Assembly: GCF_003391095.1 (NCBI RefSeq)
Contig: NZ_CP031447.1
Span: 1,922,001-1,986,000, forward strand
Direction: 5' to 3'
DNA: 64,000 nucleotides
Source: Austwickia chelonae
GTDB lineage: Bacteria > Actinomycetota > Actinomycetes > Actinomycetales > Dermatophilaceae
Position numbers and translations under genes: made by a program. Numbering within the stretch: position 1 is the stretch's first letter; every line of letters begins with the position of its first letter. The notes below the pieces were generated by a model, which saw only the letters and a program-made list of their open reading frames with translations, was not told the origin of the DNA and searched no databases. Below, in pieces: positions 49,626-60,649 of this stretch.

Positions 49626-50186
49626 TCAAGCCGGCCCCGACCAACCGACGCTCACACACACCACCGCAGACAGCGGCAAGGTGCGCCGCGCCCGCACGTA
49701 CTCCCCTCGCCGTGGGAGATCAAGCGGATGCTCAGCCAGGTCGAGATGATCGACCCCGACGATGTCCACGGTTCCGGTAAGGCTACGGCCGGAAACATCT
49801 TGAAGGACAACGGCCGCCCGATCTCGCGCCAATATGCGCAGGGCGTAGCCCAAACCGAAACGTCGAACCCGGGCGACCTTCTGCGGCCCTGCACTCCGCG
49901 ACCCCAGCCCAGTGACTTGGACGACTGCGGCCAGCGGCACCAGATGGCTCCGTCCTCCACCGACGAGCAGGACGAAGTCCGCCCCGAGTTCTTGCGGCTC
50001 ACCCACGATCCGCCGCCCACCGGTCAGGAGGATCTCCAGTTCCCCTCGATGAGCGACCAATCGGTCCACGAGGGCGACCGTGGCACGCTCCCGCCTCGTC
50101 CGATCGGCGACCTCCGCAGACCGATGCGCAAGCTCGTCGGCCTCCCATAGAGCTTCTAAGTCTTCGAACAGCCGTTCCCAACGCAT
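49626..50186 (-). CDS. Hypothetical protein conserved in actinobacteria
   Basis: This 186-residue soluble protein starts MRWERLFEDLEALWEADE with AAGGAGG 9 nt before its ATG. A helical N-terminus rich in Arg/Glu is followed by two beta-rich segments (ADFVLLVGGGRSHLVPLAAVVQVTGLG; VVLQDVSGRSLTGTVDIVGVDHLDLAEHPLDLPRR). I recall such proteins beside the BldC-like gene in Micrococcales, but know no function. The frame extends another 32 codons upstream without a signal. The gene is convergent with the BldC-like gene, 13 bp apart. Confidence 0.75.
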   Translation of the reverse strand: MRWERLFEDLEALWEADELAHRSAEVADRTRRERATVALVDRLVAHRGELEILLTGGRRIVGEPQELGADFVLLVGGGRSHLVPLAAVVQVTGLGSRSAGPQKVARVRRFGLGYALRILARDRAAVVLQDVSGRSLTGTVDIVGVDHLDLAEHPLDLPRRGEYVRARRTLPLSAVVCVSVGWSGPA

Positions 50187-50410
50187 CTTGCACCGCCTCC
50201 TTCCCGATCCCGCCTGATCGTCTTCGACACCCCCGGGCCGACGACGGGCCAGGTTGAGCCATGCACCCATCGGCATCAACACGGACCACCTTGACCTGCT
50301 TCACCTTTCGAAGAACACCAAAAAACATGGACAAGTGAGATCTAAACGAAACGAAGCAGGCCTTAGAGCATCAATTGACATCAAACAGCATCAAACGCCA
50401 TATTTAAGGG

Positions 50411-51094
50411 GTGAAGCACACCAAAACGGACATGGCTCGTCCGGGCGTGACCATCGGCCGACTCGTCATTCCCGGCCTGCTCGCCTTAGCCACGCAATGG
50501 TTTGCCCAGGACGCCTGGCAGGCTGTTCAGTCCCCGACGATGACCCCCTCAACCGCGGTGCAATGCTTCACCGCCGCCACCACTGCCGGCCTCACCGGCT
50601 GGCTGCTGTGCATCCATCTCGCCTACGCCATCGCCCGAATACCGGGGGCGACCGGCGCCATCGCCCGAACGCTCGTGGAGCGGACCACTCCCGCCACCAT
50701 GCGTCGGCTCGCTGCCCTCACTCTGGCCACCACCGCATGGGCTCCCCAAGCCCAGGCAGCCACAGCAATATCCAGCCCAGGCATCACTACGGCAGTGTCC
50801 TCTCAGGAAACCCTTCAGGGACCCAATGGCGACCGTCCCCTGCCCGACCCCGGGCTACACCCCGACGACCGCGCCCGAAAACAGGCAGCCAGAGCCAAGA
50901 CCGTCACGGTGCGCCCGGGGGACACCCTCTGGCAGATCACCGCACGCCATCTCGGCGATCAAGCCACCCCAGCCGAGATCGCCGTCGAGTGGCCGCGCTG
51001 GCTCGCCGCCAACAGAACAGAACTCCCCAACCCTCATCGCCTACGCCCCGGACAGACCCTCACCTCTCCACTCAGCCCGAAAGCCCCACGATGA
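50411..51094 (+). CDS. LysM-domain membrane protein
   Basis: This 227-residue protein has two hydrophobic segments (IGRLVIPGLLALATQWFAQD and CFTAATTAGLTGWLLCIHLAYAI), a third near LAALTLATTAWAPQAQA, a polar linker, and a C-terminal LysM domain: VTVRPGDTLWQITARHLGDQATPAEIAVEWPRWLAANRTELPNPHRLRPGQTL. LysM binds peptidoglycan, so the C-terminus should lie outside. The GTG start at 50411 lies directly after TTAAGG and is not certain; an ATG at 50432 is possible. Its stop overlaps the next start (ATGA). Confidence 0.82.
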   Translation: MKHTKTDMARPGVTIGRLVIPGLLALATQWFAQDAWQAVQSPTMTPSTAVQCFTAATTAGLTGWLLCIHLAYAIARIPGATGAIARTLVERTTPATMRRLAALTLATTAWAPQAQAATAISSPGITTAVSSQETLQGPNGDRPLPDPGLHPDDRARKQAARAKTVTVRPGDTLWQITARHLGDQATPAEIAVEWPRWLAANRTELPNPHRLRPGQTLTSPLSPKAPR

Positions 51095-51633
51095 CCGCCA
51101 CCGCGCTCCCCCCGACGCCTCTCTGCCCACGACCGGAGATTGCCCCACCACCCATCACCGATGCTGCTTGGGTCCCCTTGGCGGTCACCCGCTCCTCGAC
51201 CCGCTCCGTTCAAGACGAGCTCCCCCTCGAGGAACAGCCCAAACGCCTACGGCATCGCCCCTCCGCCACCACCGATCGGCTCTTCGAACGCCGCCCCACC
51301 GCTACGGCGGACCTCCCTCCGGCGCCTCAGTTCGTCGCCCGCATGGCAGTCGCTCTCAGTGAGATCGCCGCCGGGGCACGCCCCGCGACCCAGGTGATGC
51401 GGCACTGCTCACCGAAGGTCTTCGAATCCCTCCTCCGCAGGCAGTCACACCAGGCCGGACGCGCTCCGGCACGCCGCGCCGTGGTGGTCCGTCGAGTACG
51501 AGTGTGCGACGTCCGCGATGGCATCGTCGAAGCCGTCGTCGTCCTGGCAGACAAATACCGGGTGCGACCCCTGGCCCTCCGGATCGAAGGGCTCGACGGC
51601 AGGTGGATCATCACCGCCCTCGACATGGGGTAG
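51091..51633 (+). CDS. Rv3235 family protein (DUF6459)
   Basis: This 180-residue protein has a Pro-rich N-terminal half and a conserved C-terminal domain: PPAPQFVARMAVALSEIAAGARPATQVMRHCSPKVFESLLRR, RRVRVCDVRDGIVEAVVVLADKYRVRPLALRIEGLDGRWIITALDMG. This is the Rv3235 pattern and its place beside secA agrees. The function is unknown. It is coupled to the LysM gene by a 4-nt overlap and converges with secA. Confidence 0.88.
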   Translation: MTATALPPTPLCPRPEIAPPPITDAAWVPLAVTRSSTRSVQDELPLEEQPKRLRHRPSATTDRLFERRPTATADLPPAPQFVARMAVALSEIAAGARPATQVMRHCSPKVFESLLRRQSHQAGRAPARRAVVVRRVRVCDVRDGIVEAVVVLADKYRVRPLALRIEGLDGRWIITALDMG

Positions 51634-51675
51634 CACCCGGCAGAGTTGTCGTTCCGACCAACTGGAACCCAGCTG

Positions 51676-54417
<2,742 letters not shown>

Positions 54418-54633
54418 GACATACTCTCCCAAGGGATACAGGTCACGTTCTCACAGAGGCAGACGCCTGGCAGGCGACTGCGCGACGACAAGAACGTGTC
54501 GGACAGTGACACCGATGTGCGACCCGGAGAAAAGCACGGTCGCACGACATACGGCGGGCACCAGCCTAGACGACGCAGCAGAAGCCCATCCACAGGTCTG
54601 GCGATGAGTCCGCCGATACCCCCGCCGTGTTCG

Positions 54634-54936
54634 TCAGTTCCCTGGTTCCTGACCGGTCACCAAGAGGTCTTTCTCATCAGGATGTTTGTCGAACCACCTG
54701 GCGTAGAAGGAGCACTGTGGATCTACCAGCAGCCCTCGGGCACGGGCATCAGCCAGCGAAGCCTGCGCGAGCATCCCCGCGATCCCTCGTCCACCGAAAC
54801 GCGCAGGCACCTCGGTATGAGTGAAAGTCAGCACATGTCCGGTCAGCAGGTAGTCGACCCGCCCGGCAACTTCTTCCCCTTCCAGCGCTTCCCAGCAGGA
54901 TTCCTGTTCACGATGTTCGACCCTGATCTGCGACAT
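54634..54936 (-). CDS. Small GNAT-type N-acetyltransferase (YjdJ-like)
   Basis: This 100-residue protein has the short GNAT pattern: EEVAGRVDYLLTGHVLTFTHTEVPARFGGRGIAGMLAQASLADARARGLLVDPQCSFYARWFDKHPDEKDLL. The RFGGRGIAG segment is the acetyl-CoA pyrophosphate loop, and the C-S/P-FYARWFDKHPD end is typical of the YjdJ/GCN5-related group (N-acetyltransferase domain YjdJ). Substrate unknown. ATG at 54936 without a clear ribosome-binding site. Confidence 0.83.
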   Translation of the reverse strand: MSQIRVEHREQESCWEALEGEEVAGRVDYLLTGHVLTFTHTEVPARFGGRGIAGMLAQASLADARARGLLVDPQCSFYARWFDKHPDEKDLLVTGQEPGN

Positions 54937-54997
54937 GGGCGCAGCATGGCACACCAACCTGCCTGAAGCGCAGGCGAGTGCTGCGGCCAGGGGCAGC

Positions 54998-56236
54998 TCA
55001 GCGCACGATCACTCGGCCCATCTGGACCTCGGTCAGATTCAGGAAGGAGGCCAACGAACAGAGCTCAGCGTCCAGTGCCTCCGCTGCGCCGTCGTCGTAC
55101 CTCCCCGGCTCCCAGTAGATCGATTTCACCCGTAGTGCTCCGGCCCGACGATCAGAGCGCACATCGACTCTGGCCACCAGGCTCTCGCCCCACAGGAAAG
55201 GCATCACGTAATAGCCGTAGACCCGTTGGGGTTCCGGGGTGTAGAACTCCAGGCGATAGTCGAACCCGAACAGTGAGCGAACCCGATCACGCTGCCAGAT
55301 CAAAGAATCGAACGGACTGAGCAGTGCCTGTGCCTGCACCGGACGCGTCAGCAGCCGTGCTTCCCGATGGATGTAGAGCTGTTTGCGCCACCCCTCGACC
55401 CGCACGGGGAGCAGGACTCCCTCGTCACACAGCGTGCGGATCGCCGGGCGAGCCCGATCGGCGGACAGTCGGGCGTAATCCCGCAAGCACAATTCGCTCC
55501 CCACCCCGTGGGCACGGGCAGCGAGTTCCACCAGGGCGCATACCGCCTCGTCCTCGGGAAAAGGGTCGGCGCCGTCCGGGCCCCGGCGTCGCACCTGGTC
55601 CGACAGCACCGTCTCCACCGGTGCATATCGCCGTTCGAACTGGCGGCTCCGCCCTGAGCTGGTCACCTTCCCCGCCCAGAACAGATGTTCCAGCGCTGAT
55701 TTCACCAAAGACCAGTTCCAGCCCCAGCCCTTCTCGGCCGGCATCGCCTCCTCGTGGAGCAAAGCCGCCTCCACCTCACGAGAGGTCGACCCCGGGTAGC
55801 GCGTCACCTCGCGGTACACCATGTCCACCAGGTCCGGATGCTCCTGAGCGACATTGCGCATCCCCGACCATGAGTCCGTCCCTGCTTGACGCATCCGGAA
55901 ACCGAACAGTGGCCAGATCTCCGGGGAGATCAACGAGGCCTCGTGCGCCCAGTACTCCACCAGATGACGCTGCCCCCGACTGTCCCCGTCACGCAGTTCG
56001 TCCACCAGAGCCGGGTCGTAGGGGCCCAATCTGGAGTAGAACGGCAGGTAATGGCTGCGGGTCAGGGCCGTCACGCTGTCCAGCTGAACGACATGCAACC
56101 GGTCAGCGACTGCTCGGACGTGCTTGGCCCGGACCGCTCCCCGAGGACGGTGACGCGCTCCGAACCCCTGTGAATCCACCGCGATCCGACGCGCCTGAGT
56201 CAGGCTCAGCGTGCGGGTCCCCTCAGCTGTACTCAC
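54998..56236 (-). CDS. Winged-helix DNA glycosylase, YcaQ/AlkX (HTH_42) family
   Basis: This protein of about 412 residues matches the YcaQ/AlkZ family of DNA glycosylases that open interstrand cross-links. It has [16 protein letters not shown], then [29 protein letters not shown] with the Q-L-D catalytic motif of the YcaQ (AlkX) branch, then [17 protein letters not shown] and later [27 protein letters not shown] and [26 protein letters not shown]. The GTG at 56236 has GGAG 5 nt upstream; an ATG at 56260 is an alternative. It begins inside the end of the response-regulator gene. Confidence 0.87.
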   Translation of the reverse strand: MSTAEGTRTLSLTQARRIAVDSQGFGARHRPRGAVRAKHVRAVADRLHVVQLDSVTALTRSHYLPFYSRLGPYDPALVDELRDGDSRGQRHLVEYWAHEASLISPEIWPLFGFRMRQAGTDSWSGMRNVAQEHPDLVDMVYREVTRYPGSTSREVEAALLHEEAMPAEKGWGWNWSLVKSALEHLFWAGKVTSSGRSRQFERRYAPVETVLSDQVRRRGPDGADPFPEDEAVCALVELAARAHGVGSELCLRDYARLSADRARPAIRTLCDEGVLLPVRVEGWRKQLYIHREARLLTRPVQAQALLSPFDSLIWQRDRVRSLFGFDYRLEFYTPEPQRVYGYYVMPFLWGESLVARVDVRSDRRAGALRVKSIYWEPGRYDDGAAEALDAELCSLASFLNLTEVQMGRVIVR

Positions 56237-56975
56237 CAGGTCTCCGGTCACCGTTGGCATATCGAGGGCGAGCTTCTCTCCCGTGATCGTCCACCAGGTG
56301 CTCTCGCACCGCGTACATGGCAGCTTCCACTCTACTGTGCAACTGCAGCTTCTCCAGGATCGAACGCACGTGGTTCTTCACGGTGTTCTCCGAGATGAAC
56401 AGCGCCTTCGCGATTTCGCGATTTCCCAGGCCCCGGGCGACGTGCACCAGGACCTCACGTTCCCGGTCCGTCAACCGAGCGCCCCCGCCGCCGGACGCCT
56501 CGTCCTGCCGCGCCAGGCTCGCGAACTGACGCATCAAGCTCGCAGCCATCGTCGGGGACACCAAGGAACCGCCCCAGCGCAATGTCCTGATTCCGGCGAC
56601 GACCTCCTCAGGAGGAACATCTTTCAACAGGTACCCGTTGGCCCCCGCGCGCACGGCATCGAAAAGATCCTGCTCGTCATCGCTGGTGGTCAGCATGATG
56701 ATCTGGGTCTCCGGATGAGCGCGTTTAATGTGTTCGCACGCTTCGATCCCGTTCATACGGGGCATCCGCACATCCATCACGACGACATCAGGGCGGTGCT
56801 CGCTGACCGCCACGATCGCGGCCCTTCCCCCATCGGCTTCCGCCACGACCTCAATGTCCTCCTCCTGGGAGAGCACCAGGTCGAGACCGCGCCGGTAGAG
56901 GACATGGTCATCCACGATGACGACCCGGGTCAGGCCGGGAGAAGACAGCGAGGAGTCATCCGCGACAAAGCTCAC
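56223..56975 (-). CDS. NarL/FixJ-type response regulator
   Basis: This 250-residue protein has a receiver domain ([18 protein letters not shown]; phosphoacceptor Asp68 in [37 protein letters not shown]) and a LuxR-type HTH ([56 protein letters not shown]). It should bind DNA upon phosphorylation. No histidine kinase gene is adjacent; MtrB and PdtaS belong to other systems, so it is an orphan here. Similar regulators sit between hpf and secA in many Micrococcales. Confidence 0.92.
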   Translation of the reverse strand: MSFVADDSSLSSPGLTRVVIVDDHVLYRRGLDLVLSQEEDIEVVAEADGGRAAIVAVSEHRPDVVVMDVRMPRMNGIEACEHIKRAHPETQIIMLTTSDDEQDLFDAVRAGANGYLLKDVPPEEVVAGIRTLRWGGSLVSPTMAASLMRQFASLARQDEASGGGGARLTDREREVLVHVARGLGNREIAKALFISENTVKNHVRSILEKLQLHSRVEAAMYAVREHLVDDHGREARPRYANGDRRPGEYS

Positions 56976-57080
56976 CCGGTCATCATGGCATGAGCGTCCA
57001 GGACGCTCGGGTCAGGCCGCCTCCCCCCCCCCGAATCCCGAGTTGTCCTCCTCCCGGAGAAGAACCGTCGCACAAAGGCG

Positions 57081-57114
57081 TGGGGTGTACCGGACCTCTG
57101 ACCGGTACACCCCA
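57081..57114 (-). terminator. Terminator hairpin downstream of hpf
   Basis: A perfect 13-bp stem (57081-57093 with 57102-57114) and 8-nt loop lies 36 bp past the hpf stop, upstream of the response-regulator gene. It separates the two transcripts. Confidence 0.75.
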
Positions 57115-57149
57115 CGGAAGAATCACTCAGCGGCGAATCACCGCAGAAC

Positions 57150-57785
57150 TCACACCTCGGCCGAAGCGTCCAAAGCGATCACGCCATAGTCCCAGCCCCT
57201 GCGCCGGTACACGACACAAGGACGCTGCGAATCACGGTCGATGAAGAGGTAGAAGTCGTGGCCGACCAGCTCCATCTCGTACAAGGCCTGGTCCAGTGCC
57301 ATAGGAACGGCCTGATGGACCTTCTCCCTCACCTGAACAGGAAGATCTCCCTGCGCGCCGAGCTTCTCTTCCAGGGGGCTCCGCTCGTCGAGTTCCTCGG
57401 CGAGGTGAAGGGCACCCCCCGCGTCAAGAGTGACCACGTCGAGATCCGCAGTCGCACCGTCGAGATCCGGCCCTCCCCTACGGCGGACCTTCCGTTTGTC
57501 CCCCGCTCGACGCAGCCGCTCGGTGAGCTTCTGCAGAGCCAGATCCATCGCTGAGTACTTGTCGTCGGCATAAGCCTCGGCCCGGATCACCGGACCTTTG
57601 GCGATACAGGTGATCTCGACACGCTCGCTGCCTTTCGGTGCAGCTTTGCTGGTCTCGTGACTCACCACGACGTCGATCCGTTGGGTACGCGGGGCGTACT
57701 GCTCGACTTTGGTCAGCTTCTCGCTGAGGATCTGGCGGAAACGATCCGAGATCTGGACGTGGCGGCCGGTGACAGTGATCTCCAT
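57150..57785 (-). CDS. hpf: Long-form ribosome hibernation promoting factor
   Basis: This 211-residue protein has the N-terminal HPF/YfiA domain (MEITVTGRHVQISDRFRQILSEKLTKVEQYAPRTQRIDVVVSHE; EAYADDKYSAMDLALQKLTERLRRAGDKRK), an acidic linker, and the C-terminal dimerisation domain (PMALDQALYEMELVGHDFYLFIDRDSQRPCVVYRRRGWDYGVIAL). The long form pairs 70S ribosomes into 100S dimers in stationary phase or stress. AGGAGG precedes the ATG closely. Its position between comF and secA is conserved in actinobacteria. Confidence 0.96.
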   Translation of the reverse strand: MEITVTGRHVQISDRFRQILSEKLTKVEQYAPRTQRIDVVVSHETSKAAPKGSERVEITCIAKGPVIRAEAYADDKYSAMDLALQKLTERLRRAGDKRKVRRRGGPDLDGATADLDVVTLDAGGALHLAEELDERSPLEEKLGAQGDLPVQVREKVHQAVPMALDQALYEMELVGHDFYLFIDRDSQRPCVVYRRRGWDYGVIALDASAEV

Positions 57786-57986
57786 GGTGACCTCCTGGTG
57801 AGGCGTGAGTTGCTACGACGACAACAGAGAAGAACAGGGGCAGGCATTCCCCCTCTCGGCACCCCGGAAAATGACGAACGCCCCGGACCTCCGGCTACTG
57901 CCGACGGCGGGACGTCCTTCCATACGGGGATTCTAGGCCACCGAGCACCCGACGACCAGGACCTTCACCATACTGATGGAGGATCT

Positions 57987-58691
57987 TCAGCTAATTCCCA
58001 GCCGAGACGGAGTCGTTGCCACACAGGCCGCAGAGACAGCTATCGCCCCCGCTGACCGAGCCGCCCGGGCCGCCTCAGCCAAGGTCGCCCCAGTCGTGAC
58101 GATGTCGTCGACCACGATCACCGTCGCCGCAGCGAGTACCTCGCTCCCGGCAAAAGCGCCGGACACATTGCCCGCCCTCGCCCGCGCCGAAAGTCCCGCT
58201 TGGTCCGAGACGGTGCGGCACACACGTAGCCCCCTCGCCGCATATCCGCCGTCCTCCTGCCCGAGCCTGAACCGTAGCTCCGGGGTAAGGAGCCGCACGG
58301 CACGATCCATCAAGGTGAGCAGCGGCTCGTCCCCACGGACACGCCGGGCGTGGGCCCCGGAAGGAACCGGAACCACCACGATCCGACCAGCCGAGGGACT
58401 CCTCGCGATGGCCCTGGACAGTGGAGAGACCAGCAGCTCCGACAACGGCCCGGCCAGATCACGACGGCCACCGTCCTTGTAGGCGGACAACGCTCGGCGC
58501 AACGGCCCGGTGTACTCCGCCGCTGCCCAGCACTGTGGACACCCGATGGAGGGCTCCCTCTCGACCAGGAGCCAGGAAGCACCCGCCCCGGAACGCAGAA
58601 CCTCCCCTCGGCACAGCGCACACCAACCCGATTCGCCACGTCCGCATCCGGCGCAGGACTGAGGAAGAGCCAGATCCCACGCCATTCGCAT
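57987..58691 (-). CDS. ComF family phosphoribosyltransferase-like protein
   Basis: This 234-residue protein has an N-terminal zinc-type cluster (CAGCGRGESGWCALC) and a type I phosphoribosyltransferase domain: YTGPLRRALSAYKDGGRRDLAGPL, VVVPVPSGAHARRVRGDEPL, and the PRPP loop VIVVDDIVTTGATLAEAARA. In Bacillus and Haemophilus ComF aids DNA uptake; most actinobacterial relatives are uncharacterised. The start is not certain: the ATG at 58691 is preferred for alignment with relatives, and a GTG at 58709 is also possible. No competence operon is nearby. Confidence 0.87.
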   Translation of the reverse strand: MRMAWDLALPQSCAGCGRGESGWCALCRGEVLRSGAGASWLLVEREPSIGCPQCWAAAEYTGPLRRALSAYKDGGRRDLAGPLSELLVSPLSRAIARSPSAGRIVVVPVPSGAHARRVRGDEPLLTLMDRAVRLLTPELRFRLGQEDGGYAARGLRVCRTVSDQAGLSARARAGNVSGAFAGSEVLAAATVIVVDDIVTTGATLAEAARAARSAGAIAVSAACVATTPSRLGIS

Positions 58692-58837
58692 CGCTTCACG
58701 CACCTTCACGCAGGCCAGGCTGTGCTCCCAGGTCTTCGGGCGAGCCGCACCCGCCGCCACCTGTGGACAGTCGACGAGCACGAAACACCCTTGTGGGCAG
58801 AAAACCGCCCTTTCGGTTCACCCCAGCGCGAGGAAAC

Positions 58838-60649
58838 TCACGGAGCCATGACGTCGGTAGCCGCCGTGGCTTCCTGCCATCGACCGGCGATCGACAAATG
58901 CAGCCGCCCGTCGCCACCCACTATCCCGAGCTGCCCCGATCCCAACGCCACGATGCTCTTCGCTCCTGGAACTGGCGGAAGCTCCAACACCTCGGTACGG
59001 CCTTCCAGCCCGACCGAGAGCGCCCGCAGATCCTGACCCTGCCCAGCTCTACCGAGAACAGCTAGCTGGTAGGGCGAGGACCAGGTCACATCGACGGCAT
59101 CGACGATTCGCCCTCCCAGGAACACCGGCGCAGTCAGGCTCTGGGGGCGTTCGTCCTGTCCTCTGACCACCCCACTCACGGCAATCCGCACCCGGCCGTC
59201 CCGTTCCCTCAGCACCATCGCCAGACGTTGCGAATCGGTCGAGACCGACAGGTTCAGGATCGTCGCACCGGCGAGCCAAGGTGCCTCGATCTGCCGTGCC
59301 GGTGTCTTCTCCACCTCACCGCGGGTGTCGATCACCCAGATACCTGCACCTCCGGAGGGCAGCGCGCCCCCCACCCACAGTCCGTGATGGCTGTCATAGG
59401 TCGGGCGGGTCATCCCGACCGCAAAAGGTGGCTGGGTTGCCGACTGACCAGGGCTGCTCGGATCACCGTTCTGCCGCCAACGGAGCAAAGCCCGCCCGTC
59501 GGCAGAGACCGCAGCGATGTCGTGCATATCCGAGGAAACGGCCAGCTTGCTGTAGGCCGGATCGATCGAAGGAAGGTAAGGCCCTTGTGCACTCGATTTC
59601 CCCGACCGCAGATCACCGGAGTGCATCGGCATCAGCCGAGCTCCTTGCCGGACCACCACCCATCCCGGATTCGGTCCCGGAGCCGTCTGGTAGCCCAGCT
59701 GACTCAACTCGTTCGGTGGGGCAGCCACCCCGATCACTTCCAATGGCCGGTCGTCCACCTGAAGGGACACCCCTGCCACTGCAGTGACCTGGGTCATCGT
59801 GGTGATCGCCTGGGCCAAGGCCGCCCGCCGTTCCTCCGCACGGCTGTCCAATGCCGCCGACGTCAGATCCAGTCTGGCCAGTCCGTCCTGCACGGTCACC
59901 GCGTCGACAGACAACTTGGTCAGCGTCGGGAAACCGGTGGTGACCGCCCCCTGGAGATACGGCGGGATGGGGTCGAGCTGAGCCCGGGCGAGCGCCGTGA
60001 GCAGGGCACCGGACACCGGGAAGAACCGACGATCGGGGATGATCGTCCGGCCGATCGGGGAGGAATATCCCACGGTGAAAGGCTGGTGGGAACGATCGAA
60101 GTAGAAAGTGTCCAGCCAGACTCCGAAGTCCTCCGGAAGCTGGGAGATCCGCCATTGCCCGCTGACCTGGGTCAGGTGGAACTCGACAGAACGTTTCTCC
60201 GGGGTGACGTACTCGGTGTACCGGCCGTCCGCCCCGAGCATCGCCGTGACTTCCGCGCTCACCCGCACGGTGAGTCGGCCCTGTGTCTCGGCGCCAGGCT
60301 GGATCGTCAACGCGCGCTTCCCCGAGTACAGGTAGGAGGGGTGTGCGCGAGGGACCCACCGTTCAGCAGTACCGGCAGCCAGGTACTCCCTGGCTGCCCG
60401 ATAGTCCTCGCTCTGGGCCGACCCGTCCAGTAAGAAGCCGGAGACGATGCTCTGCGGGTCAGCGCCCTTCTGCGGTCCTGCGGGATGCTGCCGGACCGGG
60501 GGTACCAATGGTTGGGAGACATTGTCTCCGGGCATGACTTCGCTGCTGACCGGGAGCCCTCCACAGGCCGAGGCGCCCAGGAGCATACCCGTTGTCAGGA
60601 CAGCTCCCAGGAGAGCGCGTCGACGGCGTGCCTGCCCCCGAGCGGTCAC
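58838..60649 (-). CDS. lpqB: Lipoprotein LpqB, partner of MtrAB
   Basis: This 603-residue lipoprotein has a signal with lipobox (AVLTTGMLLGASAC), then the GerMN domain (LTQVSGQWRISQLPEDFGVWLDTFYFDRSHQPFTVGYSSPIGRTIIPDRRFFP) and a C-terminal beta-propeller of about 300 residues (LPSIDPAYSKLAVSSDMHDIAAVSADGRALL; SVSTDSQRLAMVLRERDGRVRIAVSGV). LpqB modulates the sensor MtrB at the outer membrane face. The GTG start overlaps the mtrB stop by 4 nt (GTGA) with GGAGG just upstream, so translation is coupled. Confidence 0.95.
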   Translation of the reverse strand: MTARGQARRRRALLGAVLTTGMLLGASACGGLPVSSEVMPGDNVSQPLVPPVRQHPAGPQKGADPQSIVSGFLLDGSAQSEDYRAAREYLAAGTAERWVPRAHPSYLYSGKRALTIQPGAETQGRLTVRVSAEVTAMLGADGRYTEYVTPEKRSVEFHLTQVSGQWRISQLPEDFGVWLDTFYFDRSHQPFTVGYSSPIGRTIIPDRRFFPVSGALLTALARAQLDPIPPYLQGAVTTGFPTLTKLSVDAVTVQDGLARLDLTSAALDSRAEERRAALAQAITTMTQVTAVAGVSLQVDDRPLEVIGVAAPPNELSQLGYQTAPGPNPGWVVVRQGARLMPMHSGDLRSGKSSAQGPYLPSIDPAYSKLAVSSDMHDIAAVSADGRALLRWRQNGDPSSPGQSATQPPFAVGMTRPTYDSHHGLWVGGALPSGGAGIWVIDTRGEVEKTPARQIEAPWLAGATILNLSVSTDSQRLAMVLRERDGRVRIAVSGVVRGQDERPQSLTAPVFLGGRIVDAVDVTWSSPYQLAVLGRAGQGQDLRALSVGLEGRTEVLELPPVPGAKSIVALGSGQLGIVGGDGRLHLSIAGRWQEATAATDVMAP